Below are positions 8,450 to 15,635 of a DNA stretch of 41,119 bases, piece after piece. The stretch is from NCBI GenBank assembly GCA_000174895.1, contig ACOK01000090.1:1-41119 (forward strand). The letters run 5' to 3'. Within the stretch, counting starts at the first letter, position 1; the number at the start of each line of letters is the position of its first letter. The notes beneath the pieces are model-generated. The model searched no databases. It was given only the letters and a program-made list of their open reading frames with translations, and had not been told where the DNA came from. Source of the DNA: Ruminococcus flavefaciens FD-1 (lineage in GTDB: Bacteria > Bacillota > Clostridia > Oscillospirales > Ruminococcaceae). The position numbers were made by a program, and so were the translations under genes.

Positions 8450-9253
8450 TTATGAACCTGTGCCGCTGTATTTCATAGCACCGAACATCCAAAGCTTATA
8501 GCTGAGCCAGAAGAAAATGCAGCCGATAACGGGTGAGAGCCACGAAAGCAGCGGCACCTCATCGGGGCGCAGTATAACAAGGCTGGGATAGTATGCGATA
8601 AACGCAACAGGCATTATGAATGTGAATATGAAGCGGAATACCGGACTGAATATGGTTATGGGATATTTAGCGTAGTCCTTGAATTTGAATGCGAAGTCAA
8701 GGATGTAGAAAGAATTCTGTATCCAGAAACAAGCGGCTGCTGCTGCATTCTGCATTGCAATCATGATAAGGGATGCGGTGATAAGGAATACCACTATTTT
8801 CAGTATCATCAGCGGAGTGCAGGGGAGTCCTATCTTATTCCATGAATAGACAATGGTACCGATACCGAAAGCAAGCTGACCCAGTCCCTTGATGTCGAAT
8901 ACCTCCGACTGATAGTAGAAGAAAAGGTTTATGGGACGGAAGCAGTATTTGATGAAATCGCCCGAGTACACGTACATTCTCAAGCTCCAGTTGTTATCGA
9001 AGAAGCACTGCACAGGAGTTATGGATACCAGTGAGAATCCGTAGAGGAACAGCATCTCATAGTAGGTCCAGCCGTTTATGGACGGGAAATTGCGGAAAAG
9101 TATCCAGAAGCTGATGAAGCCTGCGATATTGGTGAATATCATGCCGATGGTTGAGATTATGAAATCTGCACGGTAGCTCATCTTGCTTTTGATATCCTGT
9201 GCCAGAATTTTGAAGTATATGCGGAAATAAAATCCAAGTGTATTTTTTTTCAT
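8450..9253 (-). CDS. ABC-2 type transporter permease
   Basis: 267 residues with about six hydrophobic segments. The N-terminus IYFKILAQDIKSKMSYRADFIISTIGMIFTN is typical of the uncharacterised ABC-2 permeases (COG3694/COG4587 group) that pair with COG4586 ATPases. RBS GGAGG precedes the ATG. It is the last gene of a three-gene operon, 4 bases after the second permease. Export is inferred; the substrate is unknown. Confidence 0.85.
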   Translation of the reverse strand: MKKNTLGFYFRIYFKILAQDIKSKMSYRADFIISTIGMIFTNIAGFISFWILFRNFPSINGWTYYEMLFLYGFSLVSITPVQCFFDNNWSLRMYVYSGDFIKYCFRPINLFFYYQSEVFDIKGLGQLAFGIGTIVYSWNKIGLPCTPLMILKIVVFLITASLIMIAMQNAAAAACFWIQNSFYILDFAFKFKDYAKYPITIFSPVFRFIFTFIMPVAFIAYYPSLVILRPDEVPLLSWLSPVIGCIFFWLSYKLWMFGAMKYSGTGS

Positions 9254-9257
9254 ATCA

Positions 9258-10061
9258 TCAGCCTCCGTTCACAGTTATCTGTCTGATGGAGACTTTCCAG
9301 AAAATCTTGCTTATGGCCCACATTATAAGACTCCAGAATATCTGCATCCCGAATACTTTTGCGAGAGTTTCGGGCTGAGGGTGAGCGTCCAGCAGAAGTG
9401 AAAGGGGAGCGTTGTAAATTGACTGGAAAGGCAGGCAATAAACGATTTCTCTCAGCTTATCAGGAAAGAATGCAAGCGGTATCGTCGCTCCCGAAAGAAG
9501 GAGGACTATGACCTGTTTCATCATATTGATTCCCCATATTGACTCGGTGAAAAGGCATATCGTGCCCACGATGAAGTCTATGCTGTAATTGATGGAAACT
9601 GCCAGAACTACGGAAATAATGAAGAACAGCAGGTTTATTCCCATGTGTATTGCTCCGTGAGTGAATACGGCCACTATTATAAAAGTGGGAAGAAATGTGA
9701 AAAAGAAGTGGGTGACGAATGTGCCGGAATATGACCAGAAAAGGTATCGGCGGTATTCCATCGGCTTCAGCAGGTCGAGAACTATTTTTCCCGACTGTAT
9801 GTTTCGTCCTATTTCCCAGACGAAGTACATTTCAAGGAAGCCGTAAAGTGCCGTAGCAAGTACCAGATAAATAAGCGTATCGGTAAAGGTCATGCCGTTG
9901 ACCACATCTGTGCCTGAGGAAGCATAGATCGCCTTCCACAGGAAATATACTATAATGAGGTAGAGGATGTTTCCGATGACCATTACCACAGCCGAAAGCC
10001 TGAACTGAAGGGATTCGATTATTCCTGCACGGGTGAGAGTGAGGTATTTTTTCAGGTTCAT
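9258..10061 (-). CDS. ABC-2 type transporter permease
   Basis: 267 residues, about six membrane segments, of the same group as its neighbour (YLTLTRAGIIESLQFRLSAVVM at the N-terminus). Its ATG overlaps the ATPase stop by 4 bases (ATGA). The two permeases probably form a heterodimeric channel with the ATPase. Confidence 0.85.
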   Translation of the reverse strand: MNLKKYLTLTRAGIIESLQFRLSAVVMVIGNILYLIIVYFLWKAIYASSGTDVVNGMTFTDTLIYLVLATALYGFLEMYFVWEIGRNIQSGKIVLDLLKPMEYRRYLFWSYSGTFVTHFFFTFLPTFIIVAVFTHGAIHMGINLLFFIISVVLAVSINYSIDFIVGTICLFTESIWGINMMKQVIVLLLSGATIPLAFFPDKLREIVYCLPFQSIYNAPLSLLLDAHPQPETLAKVFGMQIFWSLIMWAISKIFWKVSIRQITVNGG

Positions 10062-11059
10062 GAAACTCCCTCCTCGTATATCTTCTTGATAACGTCCTCG
10101 GAGGATATCTCGTCCAGCTGCATATCACGGATATCATGGCTTTTCTGAAGCTTTCCGAGAACGTCGATGACCTTCTCCTTGTCCTCGTCAACAAGAACGG
10201 ATATCCATTCTTCATCGGATGAAACTGAGAAATCGGGCAGTTCTTTCTTTATCTCCTCGGCAAGCTTTTCGTGGTCGCCGTTTATGCGTATTTTCAGTGT
10301 GCGGTATGAACCGAAGAAGCTTTTGAGGTGTTCGATATCGTTATCGTAGAGCATTTTTCCCTTGTCGATAATGATTATCCGCTGACATAAAGCGTCAACA
10401 TCGCCCATATCGTGAGTGGTAAGGATGACCGTAGTATTGCGTTCCTTGTTCAACGCCTGAATGAGAGTGCGTATCTTCGCCTTCATTGAAACATCCAGAC
10501 CGATGGTAGGTTCATCGAGAAAGACAATTTTCGGGTCGTGGAGGAATGCGGCAAGGATATCGCTGAGGGTACGCTGTCCCAGAGACATCTGACGCACAGG
10601 CTTGTGCAGGATCGGTTCGATATCCACGAGAGAGCGGTAAAGCTTCATTATGCTGTCGTACTTCTCATCGCTGATTCGGTATATATCCTTGAGGATTCTG
10701 AACGATTCCACAAGGGGAAGCGCCCACCACAGCTGTGAACGCTGACCGAATACAACGCCGATATCCTGTGCATTTCGTGAGCGGTTTCTGTAGGGTTCAT
10801 TGCCGTTGACGATGATCTCTCCCGAAGTCGGTTCAAGAACTCCCGTCATCATTTTAATAGTAGTGGATTTTCCTGCGCCGTTAGGACCGAGGTAGCCGAC
10901 TATCTCGCCCTGCTGAATGGTCATGCTGACGTTATCCACCGCACGGACTATTTTGTAATCTCTTGATACAAGATCCTTGATACTTCCGAGGAGACCTTCC
11001 CGTCGGTTGAGTACCTTGAATTCTTTGGTTGCATTTTTTATTTCTATTATTGCTGACAT
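10058..11059 (-). CDS. ABC transporter ATP-binding protein of the ABC-2 exporter
   Basis: 333 residues from ATG 11059, which has AGAGGAAACC ahead. An upstream in-frame ATG at 11134 would add 25 residues of unlikely sequence. Motifs are Walker A GPNGAGKST, Q-loop VVFGQRSQLWW, signature SLGQR, Walker B KIVFLDEPTIGLD, and H-loop TTHD. The Q-loop and LSLGQR-type signature are those of the COG4586 family. The C-terminal about 90 residues form an accessory domain. It powers the two permeases downstream. Confidence 0.9.
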   Translation of the reverse strand: MSAIIEIKNATKEFKVLNRREGLLGSIKDLVSRDYKIVRAVDNVSMTIQQGEIVGYLGPNGAGKSTTIKMMTGVLEPTSGEIIVNGNEPYRNRSRNAQDIGVVFGQRSQLWWALPLVESFRILKDIYRISDEKYDSIMKLYRSLVDIEPILHKPVRQMSLGQRTLSDILAAFLHDPKIVFLDEPTIGLDVSMKAKIRTLIQALNKERNTTVILTTHDMGDVDALCQRIIIIDKGKMLYDNDIEHLKSFFGSYRTLKIRINGDHEKLAEEIKKELPDFSVSSDEEWISVLVDEDKEKVIDVLGKLQKSHDIRDMQLDEISSEDVIKKIYEEGVS

Positions 11060-11193
11060 GGTTTCCTCTCTTTCTGCGTTTGTGTTGAATTGTTTGTATG
11101 GCTGGCATCTATGCTTTATGGTACCACATTTCATAAGGCATTACCTGATATTTTTAGCCGGGAAGTATCAGGTTCAGGAAAAAGATACTTTCC

Positions 11194-11222
11194 ATTATAT
11201 CACAAGGGATAGTAAAATTCAA
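11194..11222 (-). promoter_or_regulatory. Promoter of the ABC-2 operon
   Basis: On the minus strand TTGAAT, 17-bp spacer, TATAAT. It leaves a leader of about 130 nt in which two weak hairpins can be drawn (AAGTATC/GATACTT and TGCCTTATG/CATAAAGCA). Confidence 0.75.
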
Positions 11223-11297
11223 CTGAAATTTTACAAAAAAATATACAAATTTAAGACTGAGCGAAAGGGCTTTTTTCGTTAACCATGAGTAATATTC

Positions 11298-11352
11298 TTG
11301 CAAATATATAAATGGTGTGATATAATAAATTTAGTTAGATATTACTAACTAA
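11298..11352 (+). promoter_or_regulatory. ZIP transporter promoter with a 22-bp palindromic operator
   Basis: TTGCAA (11298-11303), 17-bp spacer, extended -10 TGATATAAT (TATAAT 11321-11326). The palindrome TTAGTTA-N8-TAACTAA (11331-11352) covers the expected start site. Its core TTAG-N6-CTAA recurs three more times in the window. The half-site resembles DtxR/IdeR-type metal repressor operators. Confidence 0.8.
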
Positions 11353-11374
11353 AATAAGGAAAGGAGAGTTTTTT

Positions 11375-12157
11375 ATGAATATAAGTTCAGCATTGGGGCT
11401 GATGATACCGTTCATCGGCACATCCGCAGGTGCGGCAGGAGTATTTTTCATGAAAAAGGAACTGAGCAGAACTGTTCAGCGGTCGCTGACGGGATTTGCG
11501 GCAGGAGTCATGGTCGCCGCTTCAATCTGGAGCCTTATAATTCCCGCAATGGAGCAGTCGGAGCATATGGGCAGACTCAGCTTCATTCCTGCATTTGTGG
11601 GATTCTGGGCAGGCATACTGTTTCTGCTGCTGCTTGATACATTCATACCTCATCTGCACTTGAATGCGGAGAAAGCCGAGGGCGTCAGCAGCAGACTGTC
11701 AAGAACTACCATGATGGTACTTGCAGTAACGCTGCATAATATACCCGAGGGCATGGCAGTGGGAGTTGTATTCGCAGGCCTTAAAGCAGGCTCGGCAGAA
11801 ATTACAGCAGGCGGAGCAATTGCCCTTTCGGTCGGAATTGCAATACAGAATTTTCCCGAGGGAGCGATAATCTCAATGCCGCTGAGAGCGCAGGGAAAAA
11901 GCAGGCTCCGCTCATTTGCAGACGGCGTCCTTTCGGGAGTGGTTGAGCCGCTGTTCGGCGGACTTACAATAGCTGCGGCCGGGCTTGTAGTGCCTGTGCT
12001 GCCTTATCTGCTCAGCTTTGCGGCAGGAGCGATGATATACGTGGTAGTTGAGGAACTTATCCCCGAAATGTCAGAGGGGGAGCATTCAAATATCGGAGTA
12101 ATAATGTTCAGCATCGGTTTTACGCTGATGATGGCTCTGGATGTTGCACTGGGTTAA
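11375..12157 (+). CDS. ZIP family divalent metal transporter
   Basis: 260 residues with about eight membrane helices. The ZIP signatures are clear: TLHNIPEGMAVGV in helix 4 and GIAIQNFPEGAI in helix 5, which carry the His/Asn/Glu metal site, and a short His-containing loop (FIPHLHLNAEKAEG). This is the ZupT/GufA branch. Imported metal (zinc, iron or manganese) cannot be fixed from sequence. The palindrome on its promoter suggests repression by a metal-responsive regulator. Confidence 0.92.
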   Translation: MNISSALGLMIPFIGTSAGAAGVFFMKKELSRTVQRSLTGFAAGVMVAASIWSLIIPAMEQSEHMGRLSFIPAFVGFWAGILFLLLLDTFIPHLHLNAEKAEGVSSRLSRTTMMVLAVTLHNIPEGMAVGVVFAGLKAGSAEITAGGAIALSVGIAIQNFPEGAIISMPLRAQGKSRLRSFADGVLSGVVEPLFGGLTIAAAGLVVPVLPYLLSFAAGAMIYVVVEELIPEMSEGEHSNIGVIMFSIGFTLMMALDVALG

Positions 12158-12260
12158 AGCAAATAGGGCAGGTTTAGTTGAAATATAACAGTTTGCACGT
12201 GCAAACAAACTTGATTTATGAACGTTTGCACAAAACTGAATTGATGCTCCGTTTGGTTCC

Positions 12261-12367
12261 TTGACAAAAGCAGAACATAATGTTATAATTCACAATGGTT
12301 AGAAAATCCTAACACATCGGAGTAAGTCTCCGATATATTAATGATACGCAGTTAGCTATAACTAACA
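12261..12367 (+). promoter_or_regulatory. DUF2325 gene promoter with two TTAG-N6-CTAA operators and a hairpin
   Basis: TTGACA (12261-12266), 17-bp spacer, TATAAT (12284-12289). The first palindrome GTTAG-N6-CTAAC is at 12298-12313 on the start site and the second, GTTAG-N6-CTAAC, is at 12351-12366. Between them ATCGGAG/CTCCGAT (12316-12334) can form a 7-bp hairpin. Confidence 0.82.
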
Positions 12368-12397
12368 ATAATTCATTCTACAATGACAGGAGGTATC

Positions 12398-12682
12398 ATG
12401 AGTATAGTGATCGTAGGCGGCAATGACCGCATGGCAGCAAGGTATCAGGACATATGCAAGTCGTTTCACGTCAAGTCAAAGGTGTTTACGCAAATGCCGG
12501 CTGATTTTGAAAACAAACTTGGTTTCCCGGATCTGATGGTGGTGTTCACCGCTACCTGCTCTCATAAAATGCTGAACGGAGTTAAAGCACGTTCTGAGAA
12601 GCATGGGATCCCCGTGGAACACGTTCACAGTTCCAGTGTCAGTGCGCTGAAGCAATTGCTGACAAACTATAAAGGCAGATAA
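12398..12682 (+). CDS. DUF2325 domain protein
   Basis: 94 residues from ATG 12398 (AGGAGG at 12388-12393). An in-frame ATG at 12383 precedes the RBS and is not used. A single DUF2325 domain begins MSIVIVGGNDRMAARYQDICK, then ends in a Rossmann-like strand pattern with PDLMVVFTATCSHKM and GIPVEHVHSSSVSALKQLL. The Cys/His in TATCSHKM may bind a ligand or metal. Function is unknown. It shares its operator type with the ZIP transporter just upstream, so a role in metal homeostasis is plausible. Confidence 0.85.
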   Translation: MSIVIVGGNDRMAARYQDICKSFHVKSKVFTQMPADFENKLGFPDLMVVFTATCSHKMLNGVKARSEKHGIPVEHVHSSSVSALKQLLTNYKGR

Positions 12683-12756
12683 AACTATATACAGTTGTCC
12701 GGATGACCTTTGGCAGTTTCCCTCATGAGACAGGGGAGTTCTGCAATAGGTTTTCA

Positions 12757-12798
12757 GACAAACAAAAAGGACGGATGACACCGTCCTTTTTGTTTGTC
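12757..12798 (+). terminator. Terminator of the DUF2325 gene
   Basis: A perfect 18-bp stem GACAAACAAAAAGGACGG / its complement with a 6-nt loop ATGACA. The T run is inside the right arm. Confidence 0.85.
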
Positions 12799-12828
12799 AA
12801 AAAAGCCATATATTATTGTAAAAAATGT

Positions 12829-12988
12829 GCTGTCGGGTGATTCCCCACAGTGTGGGGAAATGTCACGCAGTGACAAAGGGGAAGGGCACGTGTTAAGTGA
12901 GCCAGCCCCTACAATTCGGCTATTCTTCGTGAATGCTTTTGTAGGGGAACGGCGTCCTCGACGTCCCAAAATTAGTTTTTCGACAGCC
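12829..12988. repeat. Element A copy 2: 160-bp MITE-like element
   Basis: Nearly identical to 8214-8373, in the same orientation, with a few substitutions and single-base length differences. It lies between two terminators that share the string GGACGGATGA. Confidence 0.9.
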
Positions 12989-12990
12989 TG

Positions 12991-13022
12991 AAAGGACGGA
13001 TGATATCGTCCTTTATTTTTTT
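12991..13022 (+). terminator. Second terminator, related in sequence to the one before element A
   Basis: Stem AAAGGACG / CGTCCTTT with loop GATGATAT, then ATTTTTTT on the plus strand. In the minus direction it could also slow GH3 transcription, but there the T run is poor. Confidence 0.75.
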
Positions 13023-13045
13023 CTGCAATTGAAATTCACGCTGTT

Positions 13046-14404
13046 TTATTCGAGCTGACCCTTGACTTTGAGTATTCTTCTTACGCTTTCGTCGATACGC
13101 TCTTCGGATATTACACCGTTAGCGACTGCGTCCTCGATGCCTGCAACTGATTCACGCAGATTCTTCGGCGAGAGAAGCATATCATTTCCTGCCTCAACAG
13201 CCATGACTGCGCATACAGAACTGCTGTATGCGTTGGCGATAGCGCCCATTGCAAGAGCGTCTGTAATAACTATTCCGTCGTAACCGAGAGTGCCTCTCAG
13301 CTCGTCGTTTATCACCTTTGATGATAAGGATGCAGGGAGGTTATCGATCGCAGGAACGGTTATATGTCCCACCATAACGAAATCGGCGCCTGCCTTAATG
13401 CCTCTGTCAAATGCTGTGTATTCGTTGCTGCGGAGTTCGTCAAGCGTCCTGTTGGATACGGCGAATCCGTCGTGTGAATCCTCATAGGTATCACCGTGCC
13501 CCGGGAAATGCTTGAGGGTACAATGCACTCCGCCTTCTCTGAATCCTCTTACAGCCGCACCTACCAGCATTGCGGTCTCTTCAAAATCATCGCTGTATGC
13601 ACGGGTGCCGATGACTTTATTGTCGGGATTGGACCATGTATCCGCAACAGGAGCGAAATCAAGGTCAAATCCGAACTGTCCGATATCGCCTGCAAGCTTT
13701 CTTGCGTTGGCGTATGCAGTAACGGGACCCTTGTCCTTGTAGCTGTACATGGGCTCAAATGCGGATGTACCAAGCTTTTCTGCACAGCGTGAGACTACTC
13801 CGCCTTCTTCATCAACGCCGAAGAAAAGCGGTACACATCCCAGACCGGCGGCATAATCCTTGGTAGTCCTTATCATATCCGTCACCTGTTCACGGGACTC
13901 CATATTATCGCTGAAGAAGATAAGTCCGCCTACGGGGTATTCCTCAAGGCCGTCACGGGTAGCCTGAGTAGCGGATGTAAGGTCAGTGCCGTTTGTGAGT
14001 TCATCCGGCCTTACAATGAACATCTGGCATATCTTGTCATGAAGCGACATACGGTCAACTATATCGCCCGTCTGTGATGCGAGGTAGTCCTCGAAGGAAT
14101 CAGTCAGCCCCGAAGATGTCTTTGCGTAATATGTAAGAATAATGGTAGCGTCACGGCCGTCAACGATTCCGTCAGCGTTGACATCCGCCGCTTTCATCTG
14201 GGCATCGGTAAAAGACTTAGCCTTACCCGCAGACTGTGATGCATATTCTGTGAGTACAGCTGTAGCATCTCTGCCGTCGATGACCTTATCGCCTGTAATG
14301 TCGCCGAGGGTATTTCCCTCTGCACCAGCATTAATAGTGCTGCTCATAAGAGCGGATGCTGCGGTCAGCAGCACACACATAGCAGCTGCAATACGTTTTT
14401 TCAT
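13046..14404 (-). CDS. Secreted GH3 beta-N-acetylhexosaminidase-like enzyme with N-terminal dockerin
   Basis: 452 residues. Signal peptide about 1-27. A dockerin sits at the N-terminus (about 33-95): GDITGDKVIDGRDATAVLTEYA and ADVNADGIVDGRDATIILTYYA. GH3 catalytic domain about 110-450 of the NagZ type, with KHFPGHGD...H (298-311) carrying the His/Asp general acid pair and TDALAMGAI with nucleophile Asp382. It should remove beta-N-acetylglucosamine from peptidoglycan or chitin fragments. The dockerin differs from the others in the window (DGRDAT instead of (S)DAV.IMQ) and so may bind another cohesin. It follows the unknown gene at 14444 by 39 bases and is probably co-transcribed with it. Confidence 0.9.
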   Translation of the reverse strand: MKKRIAAAMCVLLTAASALMSSTINAGAEGNTLGDITGDKVIDGRDATAVLTEYASQSAGKAKSFTDAQMKAADVNADGIVDGRDATIILTYYAKTSSGLTDSFEDYLASQTGDIVDRMSLHDKICQMFIVRPDELTNGTDLTSATQATRDGLEEYPVGGLIFFSDNMESREQVTDMIRTTKDYAAGLGCVPLFFGVDEEGGVVSRCAEKLGTSAFEPMYSYKDKGPVTAYANARKLAGDIGQFGFDLDFAPVADTWSNPDNKVIGTRAYSDDFEETAMLVGAAVRGFREGGVHCTLKHFPGHGDTYEDSHDGFAVSNRTLDELRSNEYTAFDRGIKAGADFVMVGHITVPAIDNLPASLSSKVINDELRGTLGYDGIVITDALAMGAIANAYSSSVCAVMAVEAGNDMLLSPKNLRESVAGIEDAVANGVISEERIDESVRRILKVKGQLE

Positions 14405-14443
14405 ATAAAAGCCTCCAATATGTGAACTCCCTGACGGGGTACA

Positions 14444-15010
14444 TCATTCTGCTGCGGAAGTGCAATGCTGAGCTGCGATAGTTTCGATATTGTCGTAAAT
14501 GAATTTCTGAGCCTGAGTTGAGAAAAGGTTGGTGTATGACTCCTTACCGTTTGAACTCTGTCTCACTTCTGTAGTAATGCCGAGATTATTTCCGTCAATA
14601 GTAGCAAATCTGTTTCCGTTGCCGTTTCTGAAAAGCATACCGATGCTTTCCAGCCAGTCGTTTATCCATTTGGCCTGCATTATTTTTGAGCCGTTATCAG
14701 CGGTCACACGGTTTATCTCCTTAGCGATATCGCTTACCTGGCAGCCGTTATCGCAGAGTACGAGCTGTGAGGCCTGACTTGCAGTAATGAAGAAGCCCTT
14801 TCTCTCACAGTTCTTGTCACTGTCCTGATTTTCACAAAGCTCTTCTATCTTGCGTTCAAGTGCCTCAACTGCTGTATCAAGGCATGAGATTATCCTGCTG
14901 TCACGAACGATATCATTTTCACTGACACGTTCACCTGAGATCGGGTCTCTGCCATTAGCAAGCTTTTCGAGGAAAAGTTTAGCCTGCTTCAGTTTGCTTA
15001 TATCATTCAT
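14444..15010 (-). CDS. Uncharacterised cytoplasmic protein
   Basis: 188 residues from ATG 15010, preceded by GGAGGATGATCCC. A longer in-frame start at 15076 would read through the RBS and is rejected. The N-terminal helical part (KLKQAKLFLEKLANGRDPISGERVSENDIVRD) resembles a small helical segment found in assorted Firmicutes proteins. The C-terminal part has QVSDIAKEINRVT, helix-turn-helix like, and a repeated WINDWLESIGML pattern. No signal peptide. I cannot name a family. It is the first gene of a two-gene unit with the GH3 enzyme. Confidence 0.7.
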   Translation of the reverse strand: MNDISKLKQAKLFLEKLANGRDPISGERVSENDIVRDSRIISCLDTAVEALERKIEELCENQDSDKNCERKGFFITASQASQLVLCDNGCQVSDIAKEINRVTADNGSKIMQAKWINDWLESIGMLFRNGNGNRFATIDGNNLGITTEVRQSSNGKESYTNLFSTQAQKFIYDNIETIAAQHCTSAAE

Positions 15011-15083
15011 GGGATCATCCTCCGATATGAGTATTTTACGCCGCCAAAGAAACTGTAACAAGAGATAATGCGGCACTGTTACA

Positions 15084-15112
15084 ATTATATCAAGAAATCA
15101 TTAAAATGTCAA
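15084..15112 (-). promoter_or_regulatory. Promoter of the unknown gene / GH3 unit
   Basis: On the minus strand perfect TTGACA, 17-bp spacer, TATAAT. An inverted repeat TGTAACA / TGTTACA (15054-15060 and 15077-15083) lies around the start site and may be an operator. Confidence 0.85.
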
Positions 15113-15164
15113 TATATTGCCTTAAATCAACATGGCGGATGCTGTACCGCTGCCCCCCCGTAAT

Positions 15165-15306
15165 GACTGCAAAAACATCGGAGTATCCACATTGCAGTCT
15201 GGAATGAAAGAAAACACAGACAGCTACGGCATAATCAACACAGTTATCAACGATGCAGCATATAAATCTCCCATTCATGCCTCCGTCCTGTTTCGGAGGT
15301 GTTTTT
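15165..15306 (+). ncRNA. Possible small RNA ending in an orphan plus-strand terminator
   Basis: No plus-strand gene lies upstream, yet CCTCCG/CGGAGG (15280-15299) followed by GTTTTT is a good plus-strand terminator. An 8-bp hairpin GACTGCAA/TTGCAGTC (15165-15199) precedes it. A 60-codon frame starting at 15132 has no RBS and runs into a repeat. A transcript is only inferred; no clear promoter was found. Confidence 0.3.
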
Positions 15307-15312
15307 GCATAT

Positions 15313-15486
15313 AGGCAACACCGCACAAAACTTGTGCTGAATATGCGCCGACAGATTTTTCGTCAGATTGTATAGAAATTCCGCAGGCATACTGACGTAT
15401 GTCAAGGGATTTCTGTGCAAGATGACGGAAAATATGTAAGCAGATTCAGTGCAAAGCCGTCAGGCGGGCTTTGTGCGGTGTTGCCT
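15313..15486. repeat. Element B copy 1: 174-bp MITE-like element
   Basis: Starts AGGCAACACCGCACAAA and ends with its complement TTTGTGCGGTGTTGCCT. It is one of three copies of exactly 174 bp (also 27787-27960, inverted, and 37704-37877). Internal inverted sequences make most of it foldable. No coding capacity. Confidence 0.93.
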
Positions 15487-15496
15487 ATATAGAACA

Positions 15497-15589
15497 GTAC
15501 CGCACAGAGAAAAAGAGGATCTCTGTGCGGTACCGCATATACAAAATACAATGGAGAGCCTGTTCCTGCAGGGGGATAGCAGGAACAGG
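15497..15589. other. Two strong hairpins downstream of the PL11 gene
   Basis: A perfect 14-bp stem GTACCGCACAGAGA / complement (15497-15533) and an 11-bp stem CCTGTTCCTGC / GCAGGAACAGG (15559-15589). Neither has a convincing T run. The second may act as the PL11 terminator or as a 3' end stabiliser on the minus strand. Confidence 0.5.
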
Positions 15590-15635
15590 TTTCAAATGAA
15601 AAGGTATAGACTTCTATATTAAATCATGTTTTCTT

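Noticed and set aside
12754..12991. Short frames inside element A copies
   Set aside because: They occupy both strands of a non-coding palindromic repeat and differ between the copies.
15132..15314. 60-codon plus-strand frame MADAVPLPPRND...
   Set aside because: No RBS, no recognisable domain, and it ends inside element B; only the terminator after it is supported.
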